Below, piece by piece: positions 1-8,658 of a stretch of DNA of 64,000 bases (positions within the stretch are counted from its first letter, which is position 1; each line of letters begins with the position of its first letter). Source of the DNA: Apilactobacillus micheneri (GTDB taxonomy: Bacteria > Bacillota > Bacilli > Lactobacillales > Lactobacillaceae); the NCBI RefSeq assembly GCF_002993975.1, contig NZ_POSO01000001.1, positions 186,001-250,000 on the forward strand, given 5' to 3'. The notes below the pieces were generated by a model. It made no database searches, was not told where the DNA came from, and saw only the letters and a program-made list of their open reading frames with translations. Position numbers and translations under genes: made by a program.

Positions 1-34
1 TTTTAAAATTCAAAATATCACTTCCATTTAATTT

Positions 35-829
35 CTATTTAAATAAATGCTTTTTATGTTTTTTATTAAATAATCTAGCAAATATATATATTTCCAGAAG
101 TTGAATAATACTTTCTAAAACTAATAAATAAATATTGTAATTATCAAATAACAATACTTTGGCACCAAAAAATTGCGATAAAATTGGTAAAAATATAGAA
201 ATAATACTCAAACTTTTATCATAAAAATGAAAAACTATAAAAGCAGATATACCTATATATAAATAAATAGGAAATAAAGCGTATAAAATTTTTTTCTTGT
301 TTTTAACAAAAATACTAATAAAAGAAGCAAATAAAACGGTCCATACAATTCCTAGTATCATTAGAATAAATAATTGGATTAATGTTATTGTCCCTATATA
401 TGTATATATTTTTGAAAAAATTGTTTTAATTTCATTTTCATTAAAAATAGCGACTAAAAGTAAGACAAAATAAATTAATAAAGTAAAAAGCACTAAATTA
501 ATAACACCTAAAATTTTACCGAATATAATATTCTTGGTGTTACTAATAGAATATAAATATTCATTAATTTTTGACGAACGATCATCAATTAATTCATTAC
601 TAATGATGGGAGCAAAAAACATGGCAATAAATAATATTAAAGATACTATTATAGTTAATAAACTAAATTTAATATTATAACTATTAATAGCATTTTTATT
701 TAACAAAAGCATTGTAAATAAAAAAATAGAAGTAGATATTGGTAGAGTAAACCAAATCCAATAAGACATTTTTTTAATATTAGTCTTAAAAGTAAATTTA
801 GCGACTGAATTTAAATTATGCAAGTTCAT
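35..829 (-). CDS. ABC-2 type transporter permease-like membrane protein
   Basis: This 264-aa, very hydrophobic protein has about six predicted membrane segments and a basic C-terminal tail. The topology, the N-terminal TM segment followed by a long loop and five more helices, resembles ABC-2/NatB-type permeases that pair with a separate ATPase. No ATPase gene is visible; it could lie beyond the left edge, because the gene reads towards position 1. The ATG start is supported by a GGATGG-type ribosome site a few bases upstream. The upstream region carries a 10-bp inverted repeat over the putative promoter, suggesting repressor control. Substrate is unknown. The family call rests on topology and composition rather than a diagnostic motif. 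Confidence 0.6.
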   Translation of the reverse strand: MNLHNLNSVAKFTFKTNIKKMSYWIWFTLPISTSIFLFTMLLLNKNAINSYNIKFSLLTIIVSLILFIAMFFAPIISNELIDDRSSKINEYLYSISNTKNIIFGKILGVINLVLFTLLIYFVLLLVAIFNENEIKTIFSKIYTYIGTITLIQLFILMILGIVWTVLFASFISIFVKNKKKILYALFPIYLYIGISAFIVFHFYDKSLSIISIFLPILSQFFGAKVLLFDNYNIYLLVLESIIQLLEIYIFARLFNKKHKKHLFK

Positions 830-851
830 ATTAATACCATCCTATGTCTAA

Positions 852-878
852 TTATCATTAGATTAAAACTAATGATAA
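852..878 (-). promoter_or_regulatory. Inverted repeat over the promoter of the ABC-2 permease gene
   Basis: Perfect 10-bp arms TTATCATTAG (852-861) and CTAATGATAA (869-878) surround a 7-base spacer. On the minus strand a TTGACT -35 (883-888) and a TAATCT -10 (860-865) are 17 bases apart, so the repeat covers the spacer and reaches the -10. This is the expected position for a dimeric repressor. No cognate regulator is adjacent. Confidence 0.5.
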
Positions 879-891
879 TATAAGTCAATAC

Positions 892-928
892 AAAAAAGGC
901 TTCTTAAAAATTATTTAAGAAGCCTTTT
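892..928 (-). terminator. Rho-independent terminator of the DHA2 transporter gene
   Basis: An 11-bp stem (898-908 with 914-924) has a 5-base loop and is followed on the minus strand by six U residues. It lies just after the stop of the MFS gene. Confidence 0.85.
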
Positions 929-939
929 AATAAAAACAT

Positions 940-2346
940 TTATTTTGCTTTTTTAGTATTTTTCAACATCAAAGCCATTATTAATCCAATAATTTCAATT
1001 ATAAAGAATGTAATGAAAACAACATGATAACCACTTTGTTGTGCTAATGCATGACTCATTCCACTAGATACATTATTAGTCATAACATTTGATAATATCA
1101 ATGTTGCGACCAACACTCCAGTAGATCCTAAAATTTGTCTAAAGGTACTAACCACTGCAGTTCCATCTGAAATAAATTCATTAGGTAGTGAATTAGCTCC
1201 CATTGTTACCGCTGGCATCATAACAAAGGCATTGCCACCTTCAATTAGGGCTGCAAGAATCATCATTGGCACTAAACTAATTGTGGCACCAACAATGCTT
1301 AATGTTCCCCAACCGATTAGGATCATTATCATTCCAATTAACATTACACGTTTAAAGCCAATCTTATCAGCTAATTTACCAGTAATTGGATTTAATAAAC
1401 TTAGTAAAATTGCTCCTGGTGCTAATGCTAAACCAGAAATGGTCTTAGAAACACCTAGAACATTTTGATAATATAATGGAAAAATAACTGTAACTACAAT
1501 TAAAGCAATATAAGAAGCTCCAGTTAATCCAATTGATAAATCATAATTAAAACTCTTTAATACTCTTAATTGTAGTAATGGTTGTTTAATTTTGAATTGT
1601 CTAAATACAAATACAACAATCATTAAAATACTTACGATCAATATAATCAAAGCGAGTGTTAAATCAATGTTAGCCTTCCCAATCATATTAACTACATACA
1701 AGATTCCAATTAGTCCGAATGACATAATAACTGATGTAATATCTAAATGACTTTCTTTTTGAGGCATAACATCTTTGATTGCATATAAAGAAATAATAAA
1801 TAGTATACTGATAATCACCATAAATACTATAAATAAACCTTTCCATGCAGAAAAATGTAGAACAATTGCTGAAAGAATAGGTCCACAAGCAAGTGCAGAC
1901 CCCATAATCAATCCAGCATATCCCATTGTAGAACCACGTTTTTCTTCAGGCGTGATATACAATAGAACTGATTGATAAGAAGGAAATAAAATTCCAACTG
2001 CCACTGCTTCTAATGCACGCCCTAACATCATAATAGCGAAGTTAGGTGCAAGGACAACAATTAAAGTTCCCACATCAAAAATTGCCAGTATCATTAAAAA
2101 TAATTGCTTAAACTTTATATTATTTAATAACCAAGGGCTAACTGGCATCATGACACACATAATTAACATAAAACCAGTAGTTAACCATTGGACTGTTGAG
2201 GCATCGATACCGAAAAATTGCATTAAAGTTGGATAAGCTGTTGAAATAGACGATTGACTAATCGACATTGTAAAACTACCCAACAACATAACAAAAACAA
2301 AAAGGACTCGACTGTATGGCTTACCATTTAAATCATAGTTCTTCAC
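940..2346 (-). CDS. MFS drug:H+ antiporter, DHA2 (EmrB/QacA) family
   Basis: This is a protein of about 468 aa with roughly 14 membrane helices, the usual size and topology for DHA2 exporters such as LmrB, EmrB and QacA, which use the proton gradient to expel drugs or metabolites. An N-terminal stretch ending STAYPTL and the region GRALEAVAVGILFPSYQ, followed by a glycine/proline-rich GSALACGPILS segment (antiporter motif C-like), support the family. The chosen start is a GTG at 2346: an AAGGTG ribosome site lies six bases upstream, whereas the longer frame starting at 2355 would overlap that site. It is monocistronic with its own terminator. The exported substrate cannot be told from sequence. 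Confidence 0.85.
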   Translation of the reverse strand: MKNYDLNGKPYSRVLFVFVMLLGSFTMSISQSSISTAYPTLMQFFGIDASTVQWLTTGFMLIMCVMMPVSPWLLNNIKFKQLFLMILAIFDVGTLIVVLAPNFAIMMLGRALEAVAVGILFPSYQSVLLYITPEEKRGSTMGYAGLIMGSALACGPILSAIVLHFSAWKGLFIVFMVIISILFIISLYAIKDVMPQKESHLDITSVIMSFGLIGILYVVNMIGKANIDLTLALIILIVSILMIVVFVFRQFKIKQPLLQLRVLKSFNYDLSIGLTGASYIALIVVTVIFPLYYQNVLGVSKTISGLALAPGAILLSLLNPITGKLADKIGFKRVMLIGMIMILIGWGTLSIVGATISLVPMMILAALIEGGNAFVMMPAVTMGANSLPNEFISDGTAVVSTFRQILGSTGVLVATLILSNVMTNNVSSGMSHALAQQSGYHVVFITFFIIEIIGLIMALMLKNTKKAK

Positions 2347-2434
2347 AAATTTCACCTTCCAGTTTAGAATGTTTATAATTTAATAACAATATTAATTCTA
2401 TACCAAAAATGAAATAAGTAAAATATCTTGTTTT

Positions 2435-3319
2435 TTAATTTTGATCAAATAAGAAACGAGCAATAATATGATCAACGACAATATTATTATGAAGTTTTGA
2501 ATGTTGTCCATTAACGCCAAAAATTGGGATTTCTTGGTAATCTTTTACTCTCTTAGAAATTAAGTATTTCATTGATCTAGCAGAAGAAGTTGAAACAATG
2601 CCATCAGAGTTAGTATTACTATTGTCATTACCATAAATGTTTAAAATTTGAACATTAGTAGGAAAATCTTTGCAGTCATTCAATAACGATGTATAAGCTG
2701 GATACCATTTATTAGCTGGATACATAATACTTGGTTTACCATTGCTATTAACATAGTTATTATTTGGTCGATCATTAATTGTTAAAATCCCATCATATGG
2801 ACCTGCAATCGATACAAATTTTTGTAGTTTTGGCATATCACTATCTTTATTATGTTTTGCAACATTCTCAAGAATTGATACTGCCCCGGTTGAATGCCCT
2901 ACGGCATTGTAAACATTAAATCCATAATGGTCTTTCAATCTTTTTAAGATTTCGTGAAGCCATTTTGTTTGTTGTTTGACCGGTGTAAATTTTTTCTTAA
3001 ATATCACTTGAATAAGTGGTTTACTAGTTTTTAAATTTAAATTTCCTTTATAATTAATGGTTCCATCTTTTTCTACAAAAACTGCTAGTGCTTTATGTCC
3101 ACCATCACGACTAGCTATTTTAGTTAAATGAGATGTAGATTTAGTGGAACCACGCATTCCATGAACATAAAGTGTTGGAACATTGTCTCCACCAAAAGAT
3201 CCATTATTTTTACTATTGTTTATAATACGATCACTACGAATTGCAAAAAATACTGCAAAAAAAGCAACTATAATTGTAATAATTATTAAAATAACATTAG
3301 TTCTTGCTGTCTTACTCAA
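2435..3319 (-). CDS. Alpha/beta hydrolase of the DUF915 type, membrane-anchored or secreted
   Basis: The 294-aa protein has one N-terminal hydrophobic segment (about residues 8-27) and an extracytoplasmic alpha/beta-hydrolase domain. Near residue 51 is the YVHGMRG oxyanion-type motif, and the nucleophile elbow is GHSTG at 141-145 with Ser143. A late His in the GQHSKLHNN region is a plausible triad member. DUF915 proteins are common in lactobacilli and are presumed esterases or lipases of unknown substrate. Translation starts at TTG (3319), seven bases after a strong AGGAGG. It sits between the DHA2 exporter and the divergent map gene, and shows no obvious operon partner. Confidence 0.8.
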   Translation of the reverse strand: MSKTARTNVILIIITIIVAFFAVFFAIRSDRIINNSKNNGSFGGDNVPTLYVHGMRGSTKSTSHLTKIASRDGGHKALAVFVEKDGTINYKGNLNLKTSKPLIQVIFKKKFTPVKQQTKWLHEILKRLKDHYGFNVYNAVGHSTGAVSILENVAKHNKDSDMPKLQKFVSIAGPYDGILTINDRPNNNYVNSNGKPSIMYPANKWYPAYTSLLNDCKDFPTNVQILNIYGNDNSNTNSDGIVSTSSARSMKYLISKRVKDYQEIPIFGVNGQHSKLHNNIVVDHIIARFLFDQN

Positions 3320-3446
3320 GAAAAAACTCCTCCTTTGCTCCTATTATTATGATACTAGAAAATGAAAAAAATTACATTAATTATTATAATTAGCCAAATC
3401 ATCTAAATTGTAGTAGATTAGAGATATAGATTCATTATTCAATATC

Positions 3447-3454
3447 AAAGGAGA
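3447..3454 (+). promoter_or_regulatory. Ribosome binding site fixing the TTG start of map
   Basis: AAAGGAGA lies seven bases before the TTG at 3462 and decides this non-ATG start; no in-frame ATG nearby gives the conserved N terminus. Confidence 0.8.
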
Positions 3455-3461
3455 ATTTATT

Positions 3462-4262
3462 TTGATTACATTAAAATCACCAAGAGAAATTGAAATGATG
3501 GCTAAATCAGGTGCTGTTTTAGCTGGTGTCCACAAAGGACTAAGAAAAATGATTAAACCAGGATTAGATACTTGGGAAATTGAAGAATTTGCTAACAAAT
3601 ATATTACTGAACATGGTGCAACTCCTTCAGAAAAAGGATTTGACGGATACAAATTTGCTACTTGTGTTTCAATCAATGATGAAGTCGCTCATGGTATTCC
3701 ACGTAAAGGTCTTTTATTAAAAGAAGGCGACGTCTTAAAAGTTGATATGACTGTTAATAAAGATGGGTTTGAAAGTGATTCATGTTGGACTTACAAAGTT
3801 GGTAAAATGTCAGCTGAAGATGAAAAGCTTATGCAAGTATGTCATGATGCATTATATCGTGGTATTGACCAAGCTGTTATTGGTAATCGTCTAGGTGATA
3901 TTGGTTTTGCTTGCCAAGATTATATCGAAAATCAAAATCATATGGGTGATGTTCGTGAATTGATTGGTCATGGTATTCAACCTACTATGCATGAAAAACC
4001 AAACGTCCCAGCCTACGGTGAAAAAGGACAAGGTCTTCGTCTAAAAGAAGGTATGACTATCACCATTGAACCCATGGTAAACTTGGGTACTTGGGAAATC
4101 ACTGATCGTTATGACAAAAAAGATGACTGGACATATTATGTTTCAGCTGATGGCACTAATTCAGCTCAATATGAACATACTATTGCTATTACAAAAGATG
4201 GTCCTAAGATCTTAACATCACAAGATGATGATATCGATGAAAAATATAAATTAAACTTTTAA
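3462..4262 (+). CDS. map: Methionine aminopeptidase, type I
   Basis: Removes the initiator methionine from nascent proteins in the cytoplasm. The 266-aa protein has the pita-bread fold residues in order: His77 in VAHGIP, metal ligands Asp95 (KVDMTV), Asp106 (SDSCWT), His170 (IGHGIQ), Glu203 (IEPM) and Glu238 (YEHT). Length is normal for the family. It starts at TTG with a strong ribosome site. It is transcribed alone, convergent with the dehydrogenase gene on the other side of a shared terminator, and divergent from the DUF915 hydrolase. Confidence 0.95.
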   Translation: MITLKSPREIEMMAKSGAVLAGVHKGLRKMIKPGLDTWEIEEFANKYITEHGATPSEKGFDGYKFATCVSINDEVAHGIPRKGLLLKEGDVLKVDMTVNKDGFESDSCWTYKVGKMSAEDEKLMQVCHDALYRGIDQAVIGNRLGDIGFACQDYIENQNHMGDVRELIGHGIQPTMHEKPNVPAYGEKGQGLRLKEGMTITIEPMVNLGTWEITDRYDKKDDWTYYVSADGTNSAQYEHTIAITKDGPKILTSQDDDIDEKYKLNF

Positions 4263-4270
4263 TATAAAAA

Positions 4271-4302
4271 ATAACCACTAACAATTGTTAGTGGTTATTT
4301 TA
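4271..4302. terminator. Bidirectional terminator between map and the dehydrogenase gene
   Basis: A 12-bp perfect stem (4271-4282 with 4287-4298) with an AATT loop has A-rich and T-rich flanks, so it can serve both convergent genes. Confidence 0.85.
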
Positions 4303-4305
4303 TTT

Positions 4306-5241
4306 TTATAGTCCATTTACACAATGATCAGGTTTTTCACCATTTAAAACTTTATTAATCTCACTAACATCCATATTAGCAATTTTAGTAAATGATTCGA
4401 TTGAGTTACTTGCACTGTGTGGGGTCAAAAATACATTATCTAATTTTCTTAATTCACTATCCATTGGAAGTGGTTCTGTTTCATAAACATCTAAACCAGC
4501 GCCAGAAATTTCACCATTTTTTAAAGCATTGACTAAATCAGCTTGGTTAATAACGGCACCACGAGCAAAGTTTATAATATATGCTGAATTTTTCATCATT
4601 TTAAAGGATTCTTTATTAATTGATCCAATGGTTCCTTTAACTGCTGGGAGATGTAATGAAACGAAATCTGATTGTTTAAGTAAATCATCCCATTCCACGA
4701 ATGTGCCATATTGAGATTCTTTCTTAGTGCGATTCCAAATTAAAATATTAACGCCAAAACTAGAAAGTAATTTAGCGACATATTTTCCAATATTACCATA
4801 GCCAATAATCCCCACAGTTTTACCTCTTAGATCTCTTGAAGGATTGTCAAAAGCATATGCATTATCACCATTACGCATATGTTTAGATACATTGTATAAG
4901 TCTTTTGATATTAAAAGCATATCAGTTACAGCATTTTCGGCAACTGAAACCTCATTTCCAGCTGGTGTATTGGTTACATATATTCCTCTTTTATTAGTAT
5001 AATCTAAATCGACATTATTATAACCGACCCCAAAACGAGAAATAATTTTTAAATTAGGCATTTGATCCAAAATTTCTTTAGACAAAGGAGAAGTATTAAT
5101 TACAATTCCAGAAGCATCTTTATGTTCTAAAATTGCACTTTTATTCTCACTAACCAATGAAATCACTTCAAAGCCCTTTGCTTCTAATGATGATCTTAAA
5201 TACTTTTCAAATTCTTTAGGAACAATAACTTTTTTAGTCAT
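4306..5241 (-). CDS. D-isomer-specific 2-hydroxyacid dehydrogenase (SerA-like fold)
   Basis: An NAD-dependent oxidoreductase of about 311 aa. The Rossmann motif GIIGYGNIG lies mid-protein, and the catalytic Arg (INFARGA), Glu (YETEPLP) and His (LTPHSAS) of the D-2-hydroxyacid dehydrogenase family are all present. The protein lacks the C-terminal ACT domain of many SerA proteins, so it may act on glyoxylate/hydroxypyruvate or another 2-keto acid rather than in serine synthesis; the substrate is undetermined. The start is set at 5241 because a GGAGGT ribosome site lies six bases upstream; the longer frame to 5283 would include it. A TATACT -10 is visible at 5265-5270 on the minus strand. Confidence 0.87.
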   Translation of the reverse strand: MTKKVIVPKEFEKYLRSSLEAKGFEVISLVSENKSAILEHKDASGIVINTSPLSKEILDQMPNLKIISRFGVGYNNVDLDYTNKRGIYVTNTPAGNEVSVAENAVTDMLLISKDLYNVSKHMRNGDNAYAFDNPSRDLRGKTVGIIGYGNIGKYVAKLLSSFGVNILIWNRTKKESQYGTFVEWDDLLKQSDFVSLHLPAVKGTIGSINKESFKMMKNSAYIINFARGAVINQADLVNALKNGEISGAGLDVYETEPLPMDSELRKLDNVFLTPHSASNSIESFTKIANMDVSEINKVLNGEKPDHCVNGL

Positions 5242-5285
5242 TTTGATACCTCCGTTATTTATATAGTATATAAATATTATCATAA

Positions 5286-5328
5286 AAAGAAAAGAATCAC
5301 TTATTAAATTACTTAATAAGTGATTCTT
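5286..5328 (-). terminator. Terminator of the BCCT transporter gene
   Basis: A 14-bp stem (5292-5305 with 5315-5328) is followed on the minus strand by a U-rich tract, directly after the BCCT stop codon. Confidence 0.8.
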
Positions 5329-5335
5329 ATTGTTT

Positions 5336-6994
5336 TTATTTAGGTTTTTTATTAATTGTATTTTTAGGCCATAAAATTAATTTACCCTTAATAGCACTTC
5401 TTCTTTCAGCAGTAGCCTTCTTTTTACGACGTCTACGGTTAATATAACTTTTAGTACTAATAATTGATTTATCTTGTGTAATCATTTTAAATACAGACAT
5501 GATTATCAAAATACATACAAACATCAATGGGAAACCTGCTAACGTACAGAATGTCTGAACAGTCTCAAATCCACCAACAAGTACCAAACTAAATGAGAAG
5601 ATAATGAAAACGACCACCCAAGTCATTCTATTAACACGACTAGGTTCTTTACCAGGTTTTAAAGGTAAACTAGTAAATGATGAAAGGACAAATGCTGATG
5701 AAGAAATAGTAGTTGCTAAGAATACAAAACAAGACAAGAAATAAATAGCAAACATTAAATATTTCATTGGCAGCGAGCCTACAACTGCTGAAATAACAGC
5801 TGCTTGACCTTGCGTATTCAAAATATGGACTAAATCAACAGTTCCAGTCTTTTGTAGCCATAATGAATAGCCACCTAAAACTGCATAGAAACTCATACAC
5901 CCTAGAGCTCCATATGTTAGCATTCCTACTAAGACCTGACGAATTGTACGGCCACGTGATAATTTGGCAATAAATAATCCCATAAATGGCATATATGACA
6001 ACCACCAACCCCAATAGAAAATGGTTTCTTGTTGTTCAATACTAGGATTCCCATTAGGAACAGTATTTAAACTCATTGGGATAAATTTTTGAATTAATAC
6101 ACCAACACTATTGGTTTCAGATTTAAGAATATAAACAGTTGGTCCTAATAAAAGTACAATTGCTAAGAAAATAATGGCAGTCCATATATGGGCATTACTT
6201 AACTTATCAATTCCACCATTAAGTCCCTTAAATACGGCAGCAGAGAAAATAACAAATAGAACAAAGAATAATCCTATTTTCATAGCTAAATTATCTGGTA
6301 GTCCGGTTAAAGAACTTAAAACATTTGATATAATAGGAATTTCTAGGCCGACAGATGCACCTACACCACCCATAATTCCAAATACAACCAAAATATTTAC
6401 AATCTTTTTAGTAATATTCTTCCAAAGTGAATCACCATCTAAAATTGTAATTGCATCACTTAATGATTGAATTTTACGTTTCTTGTTGTACATCATATAA
6501 CCAATAGCAATTGTAGGAGCTCCGAACATTAACCATGCCATAGGTCCCCAATCATATTGACCATACATATGTGCTAAATTATAAGCAGCTTCAGAAAATG
6601 GTTTAACGTTACCTTCAGGACTTTGAACGTATCTTAAAGGGTCAACCATACTTAACATTAAAATACTTGCATCAATCGCTGTAGCAAAGACCATACTTCC
6701 CCACTGGAAGTTACTATATGCAGGTTTTTCATCAGCAGCACCTAAACGAATATTTCCATATTTAGAAAAAATTAAGTACCCGAAGAAAATAAAATTAATT
6801 ATGTAAATCCACATATAACCCCATCCCATATTACCGGTTACCCAGTTTAGGACAGTTTGCAAAACTCCCTGTAGTGAAGATCCACCAATCATTAGAAAAA
6901 TGGAAACTGCAAAGAATAAAATTACAGTAGGAATAAAGACTAGTTTGTCAATATTTTTACTTTTAAAAATAGTAATCCTCCTCATGATATTCAT
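5336..6994 (-). CDS. BCCT family (betaine/carnitine/choline) transporter
   Basis: A protein of 544-552 aa with about 12 membrane helices. The family signature is clear: FYWGWWLSYMPF followed by IAKLSRGRTIRQ, the tryptophan-rich substrate helix and following loop. Such carriers import compatible solutes during osmotic stress. The TM3 glycine-rich motif near the substrate site of classical members is replaced by ATAIDASILMLSMVDP, so substrate or ion coupling may differ. The C-terminal tail is very basic (NRRRRKKK), typical of osmosensing tails. The longest frame starts at 6994, but no ribosome site precedes that ATG. A perfect AGGAGG (6977-6982) instead lies inside the frame, six bases before an ATT at 6968-6970. 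Confidence 0.85.
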   Translation of the reverse strand: MNIMRRITIFKSKNIDKLVFIPTVILFFAVSIFLMIGGSSLQGVLQTVLNWVTGNMGWGYMWIYIINFIFFGYLIFSKYGNIRLGAADEKPAYSNFQWGSMVFATAIDASILMLSMVDPLRYVQSPEGNVKPFSEAAYNLAHMYGQYDWGPMAWLMFGAPTIAIGYMMYNKKRKIQSLSDAITILDGDSLWKNITKKIVNILVVFGIMGGVGASVGLEIPIISNVLSSLTGLPDNLAMKIGLFFVLFVIFSAAVFKGLNGGIDKLSNAHIWTAIIFLAIVLLLGPTVYILKSETNSVGVLIQKFIPMSLNTVPNGNPSIEQQETIFYWGWWLSYMPFMGLFIAKLSRGRTIRQVLVGMLTYGALGCMSFYAVLGGYSLWLQKTGTVDLVHILNTQGQAAVISAVVGSLPMKYLMFAIYFLSCFVFLATTISSSAFVLSSFTSLPLKPGKEPSRVNRMTWVVVFIIFSFSLVLVGGFETVQTFCTLAGFPLMFVCILIIMSVFKMITQDKSIISTKSYINRRRRKKKATAERRSAIKGKLILWPKNTINKKPK

Positions 6995-7119
6995 GATATT
7001 TATAAACCCATTTTACGCAAAAAGCTGCCAAAAAGTGATTCGAAATGACGAATAACTATTTGCACAGCTTTGCTAAGGTTATACAAAATAAGTTGATTTT
7101 ATATTTACATATCAATTAC

Positions 7120-7147
7120 ATTATACACAAATAAGTAAATATGTAAA
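7120..7147 (-). promoter_or_regulatory. Promoter of the BCCT transporter gene
   Basis: TTTACA (7142-7147) and TATAAT (7120-7125) are 16 bases apart on the minus strand. The start point near 7113 gives a leader of about 120 bases that includes a potential 7-bp pairing (7021-7027 with 7065-7071). Confidence 0.6.
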
Positions 7148-7172
7148 ATGCTTTAGGTAAGGGATTTATAGT

Positions 7173-7724
7173 TTATTTTACTGTTTTAATTACACGTGCG
7201 GGATTTCCCACTAAAACAACGTTATCACCAAAAGATTTAGTAACAACTGATCCGGCTCCTACAACAACGTTCTCGCCTAGTGTGACTCCTGGCAATACGG
7301 TAACATGACCACCGAACCAACAATTGTTACCAATGGTGATTGGCTTTCCTGATTCGACATCAGCTTTTCTTTGATCTGGATCAACCGGATGAACTGGTGT
7401 ATATAAGCCCACATCAGGACCAAAGTAACAATTATCACCAATAGTAATTGGACAAGTATCCAACAAAGTTAAATGATAATTGCCATAAAAAGAATCTCCA
7501 ATATGAATATTATATCCATAGTCGAATTCTAGTCCATCTTCAATCCATAATTTTTTACCACAATCACCTAATAATTGAGCAATAAGTTCATTTTGTTTTG
7601 CATTATCGTCAATTTTAGAAATTGCTTTTAATTGTTTACGAATAAAACGGCGACGAGCTTGTAATTCTTCGTCAAATTGTTCGTAGTTTTCCCCATCAGT
7701 CATCTTTTGTCGTTCAGTTTTCAT
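7173..7724 (-). CDS. Maltose/galactoside O-acetyltransferase, hexapeptide-repeat (LbH) family
   Basis: Transfers acetyl from acetyl-CoA to a sugar. The 183-aa protein has the Maa/LacA layout: an N-terminal mac domain (KMTDGENYEQFDEEL), then left-handed beta-helix repeats such as ITIGDNCYFG, ITIGNNCWFGG and the VVVGAGSVVTKSF turn. The conserved loop VGLYTPVHPVD carries the catalytic His, and the end GNPARVIK is typical. The true start is probably the ATG at 7724; an in-frame ATG at 7742 would add six residues but has no ribosome site. It is monocistronic. The physiological acceptor sugar is unknown for the whole family. Confidence 0.9.
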   Translation of the reverse strand: MKTERQKMTDGENYEQFDEELQARRRFIRKQLKAISKIDDNAKQNELIAQLLGDCGKKLWIEDGLEFDYGYNIHIGDSFYGNYHLTLLDTCPITIGDNCYFGPDVGLYTPVHPVDPDQRKADVESGKPITIGNNCWFGGHVTVLPGVTLGENVVVGAGSVVTKSFGDNVVLVGNPARVIKTVK

Positions 7725-7775
7725 GCAAGATCCCACTTTCATATATTTAAAATTAATTATATCACAATAATATAA

Positions 7776-8600
7776 TTAACTAAAAAATCCCATTTTTTTC
7801 AAATTTGCTTCTATATTATTAACAGATTTTTCTCTATCAATATACTTATCTGTATTTTTACTTTTATCTTTGATTTTTGCATTATCTGCAGGTTTAGTTT
7901 CATCTATTTTAGTCAATTGTTTTAAACCTGTCTTTTTGCCATTTTCTAAATTATCCATTGTTTTATTTAATAAATGGTCTACAAAGTTATTTCCTTCATC
8001 ATTAGCATGACCTTTAGTCCAATAGAAATTAATATTGGAGAATTTAGGTAATAAGTCGGCTAATTGAATGAATTCTGCTTTATTCTTAATCGTTTCGCCA
8101 CTACTTTTACGCCAACCACGTCTTTTCCAACCATATATCCATTTATTATTAATTGAATTCAATACATATTTAGAATCTAAAATAGCATCGATATTGCAAT
8201 GATTTAAATGCATTTTTAGTAAATAGTCTAATGCATTAACTAGCCCTAAAACTTCCATTTTATTGTTAGTTGCGCCAAATTCACCAGCAGAATTAGAATA
8301 TTTTTTACCATTATTATTAATTAAATATGCCCAAGCTGCTGGATCATTATTTTTAACATGTTGGCCTAATTTATTACCATGATTTCTGGAGCCACCATCG
8401 GTATAAACAATAATTTCACTACTTTGATTAGATTTTTTAGCATCATTAGGTTTGATAAATGTTTGTGCTTCTTTTTTAGTTGCAAAACTTTTAAATTGCG
8501 CTCCTGAAAATCCACTTACTTGTTTTTGCGTATCTGACCAGGTTTGATAAATACCAGGTTTTCTACCTTTTTTAACGGCATAATATTTTTTCTTAGCCAT
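7776..8600 (-). CDS. rnhA: Ribonuclease HI with N-terminal viroplasmin-like (dsRNA/hybrid-binding) domain
   Basis: Degrades RNA in RNA:DNA hybrids. The 274-aa protein has an N-terminal Cauli_VI domain (about 3-50, YYAVKKGRKPGIY and FKSFATKKEA) that binds hybrids. The RNase H domain follows (about 62-212) with catalytic Asp68 (VYTDGG), Glu116 (NNKMEV), Asp142 (LDSKYV) and Asp208 (FVDHL). A lysine-rich, low-complexity linker and C-terminal tail of some 60 residues follow, longer than in minimal RNase HI. The ribosome site CTCCT complement lies just upstream of 8600. It is preceded by a terminator, so it is probably transcribed separately from the small gene upstream. Confidence 0.93.
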   Translation of the reverse strand: MAKKKYYAVKKGRKPGIYQTWSDTQKQVSGFSGAQFKSFATKKEAQTFIKPNDAKKSNQSSEIIVYTDGGSRNHGNKLGQHVKNNDPAAWAYLINNNGKKYSNSAGEFGATNNKMEVLGLVNALDYLLKMHLNHCNIDAILDSKYVLNSINNKWIYGWKRRGWRKSSGETIKNKAEFIQLADLLPKFSNINFYWTKGHANDEGNNFVDHLLNKTMDNLENGKKTGLKQLTKIDETKPADNAKIKDKSKNTDKYIDREKSVNNIEANLKKMGFFS

Positions 8601-8621
8601 CTAAATTCTCCTTTGATATAC

Positions 8622-8649
8622 AAAAAAAGACTCAGTAACATACTGAGTC
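8622..8649 (-). terminator. Terminator after the 40-aa basic protein gene
   Basis: A 9-bp stem (8629-8637 with 8641-8649) with a 3-base loop is followed by seven U on the minus strand. Confidence 0.85.
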
Positions 8650-8658
8650 CCTAAAAAT

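Noticed and set aside
1-34. Partial gene at the left edge
   Set aside because: 34 bases are too few to support any coding call.
6995-7113. c-di-AMP or other known riboswitch in the BCCT leader
   Set aside because: Only one weak 7-bp pairing; no conserved riboswitch sequence or terminator was seen.
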